From: Marsupella aquatica
Taxonomy: Eukaryota > Marchantiophyta
Reading direction: 5' to 3'
DNA: 64,000 bases
NCBI GenBank assembly: GCA_973895155.1
Contig: OZ316891.1
Location: 6,758,001-6,822,000 of the forward strand
Shown: piece by piece, positions 62,963 to 64,000 of the stretch
Position numbering within the stretch: position 1 is the stretch's first letter
Layout: each line of letters starts with the position of its first letter
Notes under the pieces: generated by a model
Told to the model about the DNA's origin: nothing
Seen by the model: only the letters and a program-made list of their open reading frames with translations
Database searches by the model: none
Position numbers and translations under genes: made by a program

Positions 62963-63757
62963 ATGGATGCAACAAACATCAATTCAATGTGTGAAGATGT
63001 GATGGCAGCACTTCACATCGGTTACACTATGAAGGAATGTGCATTAGCACTTGGAATAGATCGAATTACCTTATGGCGATGGTTGAAAGTATTTAATAAT
63101 GGAGAGAAAATGTATCCAACATATACACTTGAGGAGGTTCGGCAATTGATTCTAGAGTTTATTCCCATATATGGATATGCAAAAGATTGGGGAATAAGAA
63201 TGATAAAGGCACGATTACAAAGAGTTGGATACAAAGTTCCAAGAACGCTTGTACGTGATGCCTTGGATGTTTTAGTTCCAGGATTACTTGCATCAAGAGC
63301 ACGCGGATGTCTAATACGTCGGGTTTACGATGTCACCGAAGCAATGCATATTTGGCATATGGACTGTGAGTAAAATTCAAATATTTATATCCTTTTATTT
63401 AGATTGAATCAATCATTTTTTGACTATATATGATTCAGATAGTTTGTTCATGATCATGAAATTATGTACTAATTTTGTTTAATTTCTTGTGCAGCATATG
63501 ACAAATTAGCAAATTATGGAATTAGAATTCATGGAGCTATCGATGGAGCTACACATTATGTTATGTATATGCATGTTGCATTAAATAAGAAAGCTCGGAC
63601 TATTTATGAAGGGTATAAAAATGCGGTTCAAAGATTTGGTCATCCTTTATTAATTCGTTCTGATTATGCAACTGAGCATATTTTGGTCCAAAATAATCTT
63701 GAAAGGGCAAGACCAAATACTCATTGTTTTCGCAAAGGTTCTTCAGTTCATAATCAG
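62963..63757 (+). CDS. Integrase-core (rve-type) protein with N-terminal HTH, partial
   Basis: Exon 1 (62963-63365) and exon 2 (63495-63757) join in phase across a GT-AG intron. The N-terminus holds a helix-turn-helix (YTMKECALALGIDRITLWRWLK at about residues 20-40). An RVxGYKVP / RARGCLIRR linker follows, then the integrase core: WHMDSYDKLANYGIRIHGAIDG, with the first catalytic Asp, then LLIRSDYATEH with the second Asp, and SSVHNQ at the exon end. In this family (integrase core domain proteins with WHxDGYDKL and SVHNQRIERLW) the third acidic residue follows SVHNQ, so it must lie in an exon that is not visible here. Start: the ATG at 62963. No defects so far. Likely from a transposon or a domesticated copy. 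Confidence 0.7.
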
Positions 63758-63819
63758 GTAGTACTTAAACTCAACTATATGTTATCAAAATTATTTGCTT
63801 GATATGTTTATTAACATAC

Positions 63820-64000
63820 TAATTTTTTGCTTATGGGACTTATGGGGGCCCAATGTTGCATTGGCAGCGATGCTGATTTGTTGTCTCTGTATGTTGTTAA
63901 TGCTTTCTGCCCGCCCTCCCAGGGATCATGTTGTTTAGCTGGCTTTTTGATGGCCTGGTTGTTTCCCCTCTGCCACGGGGTTTTTGTGGCTTTAACTTAT
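63820..64000 (+). mobile_element. Possible retroelement 3' sequence at window edge
   Basis: Directly after the integrase exon the composition changes to T/G/C-rich words (GGCTTTTTGATGGCCTGG, CCACGGGGTTTTTGTGG) resembling the LINE-like 3' region at 28262-28560 read in its own sense. The tail would lie outside the window. If real, it interrupts the intron or 3' part of the integrase gene. Confidence 0.25.

Overview
The window is a gene-poor, repeat-rich stretch of a plant nuclear genome. The evidence is a six-exon GH3 acyl-acid amido synthetase, a germin-like cupin, an EDM2-type PHD protein, a CACTA (En/Spm) transposon and a short run of the plant telomere motif TTTAGGG. The mix of genes and transposon types, including an integrase-core family I do not associate with seed plants, suggests a seedless plant (bryophyte, lycophyte or fern grade). 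That placement is inference. No organellar, bacterial or rRNA sequence was recognised.

Layout. 0.9-4.6 kb: intact GH3 gene on the minus strand, with three AuxRE-like TGTCTC sites upstream. 8.6-10.1 kb: three copies of a ~300 bp hAT-type MITE, two with perfect 8-bp target duplications. 17.6-18.6 kb: broken three-exon copy of UFC1, the UFM1-conjugating enzyme. 20.9-21.5 kb: germin-like gene with a frameshift in its metal-binding box. 26.7-27.8 kb: AT-rich sequence with a degenerate TACTC-type repeat. 28.3-29.1 kb: retroelement relics. 30.5-36.4 kb: nine-exon HECT-domain gene on the minus strand, every splice phase consistent. 37.2-41.8 kb: mosaic of direct and inverted (foldback) repeats. 43,398-54,279: a complete 10.9 kb CACTA element with CACTA termini, AAT target duplication and dense GCGA-type subterminal arrays. 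It carries a minus-strand coiled-coil/acidic gene and, on the plus strand, a TNP2 transposase and a SET-domain gene that appear to share one 5' exon. 54.6-58.4 kb: two ~1.07 kb direct repeats. 58.6-59.4 kb: a 379 bp tandem duplication. 59.6-63.8 kb: three plus-strand genes, namely a PHD-finger protein, a probable TET/JBP-like Fe(II)/2-oxoglutarate dioxygenase, and a helix-turn-helix plus DDE integrase-core protein cut by the window end.

The most interesting content is the CACTA element with an added SET domain, and the PHD/dioxygenase/integrase cluster next to it. Both put chromatin- or DNA-modification-type domains beside transposition machinery. Several of these reading frames are broken by one base in a homopolymer, so base accuracy must be checked before any of them is called dead.
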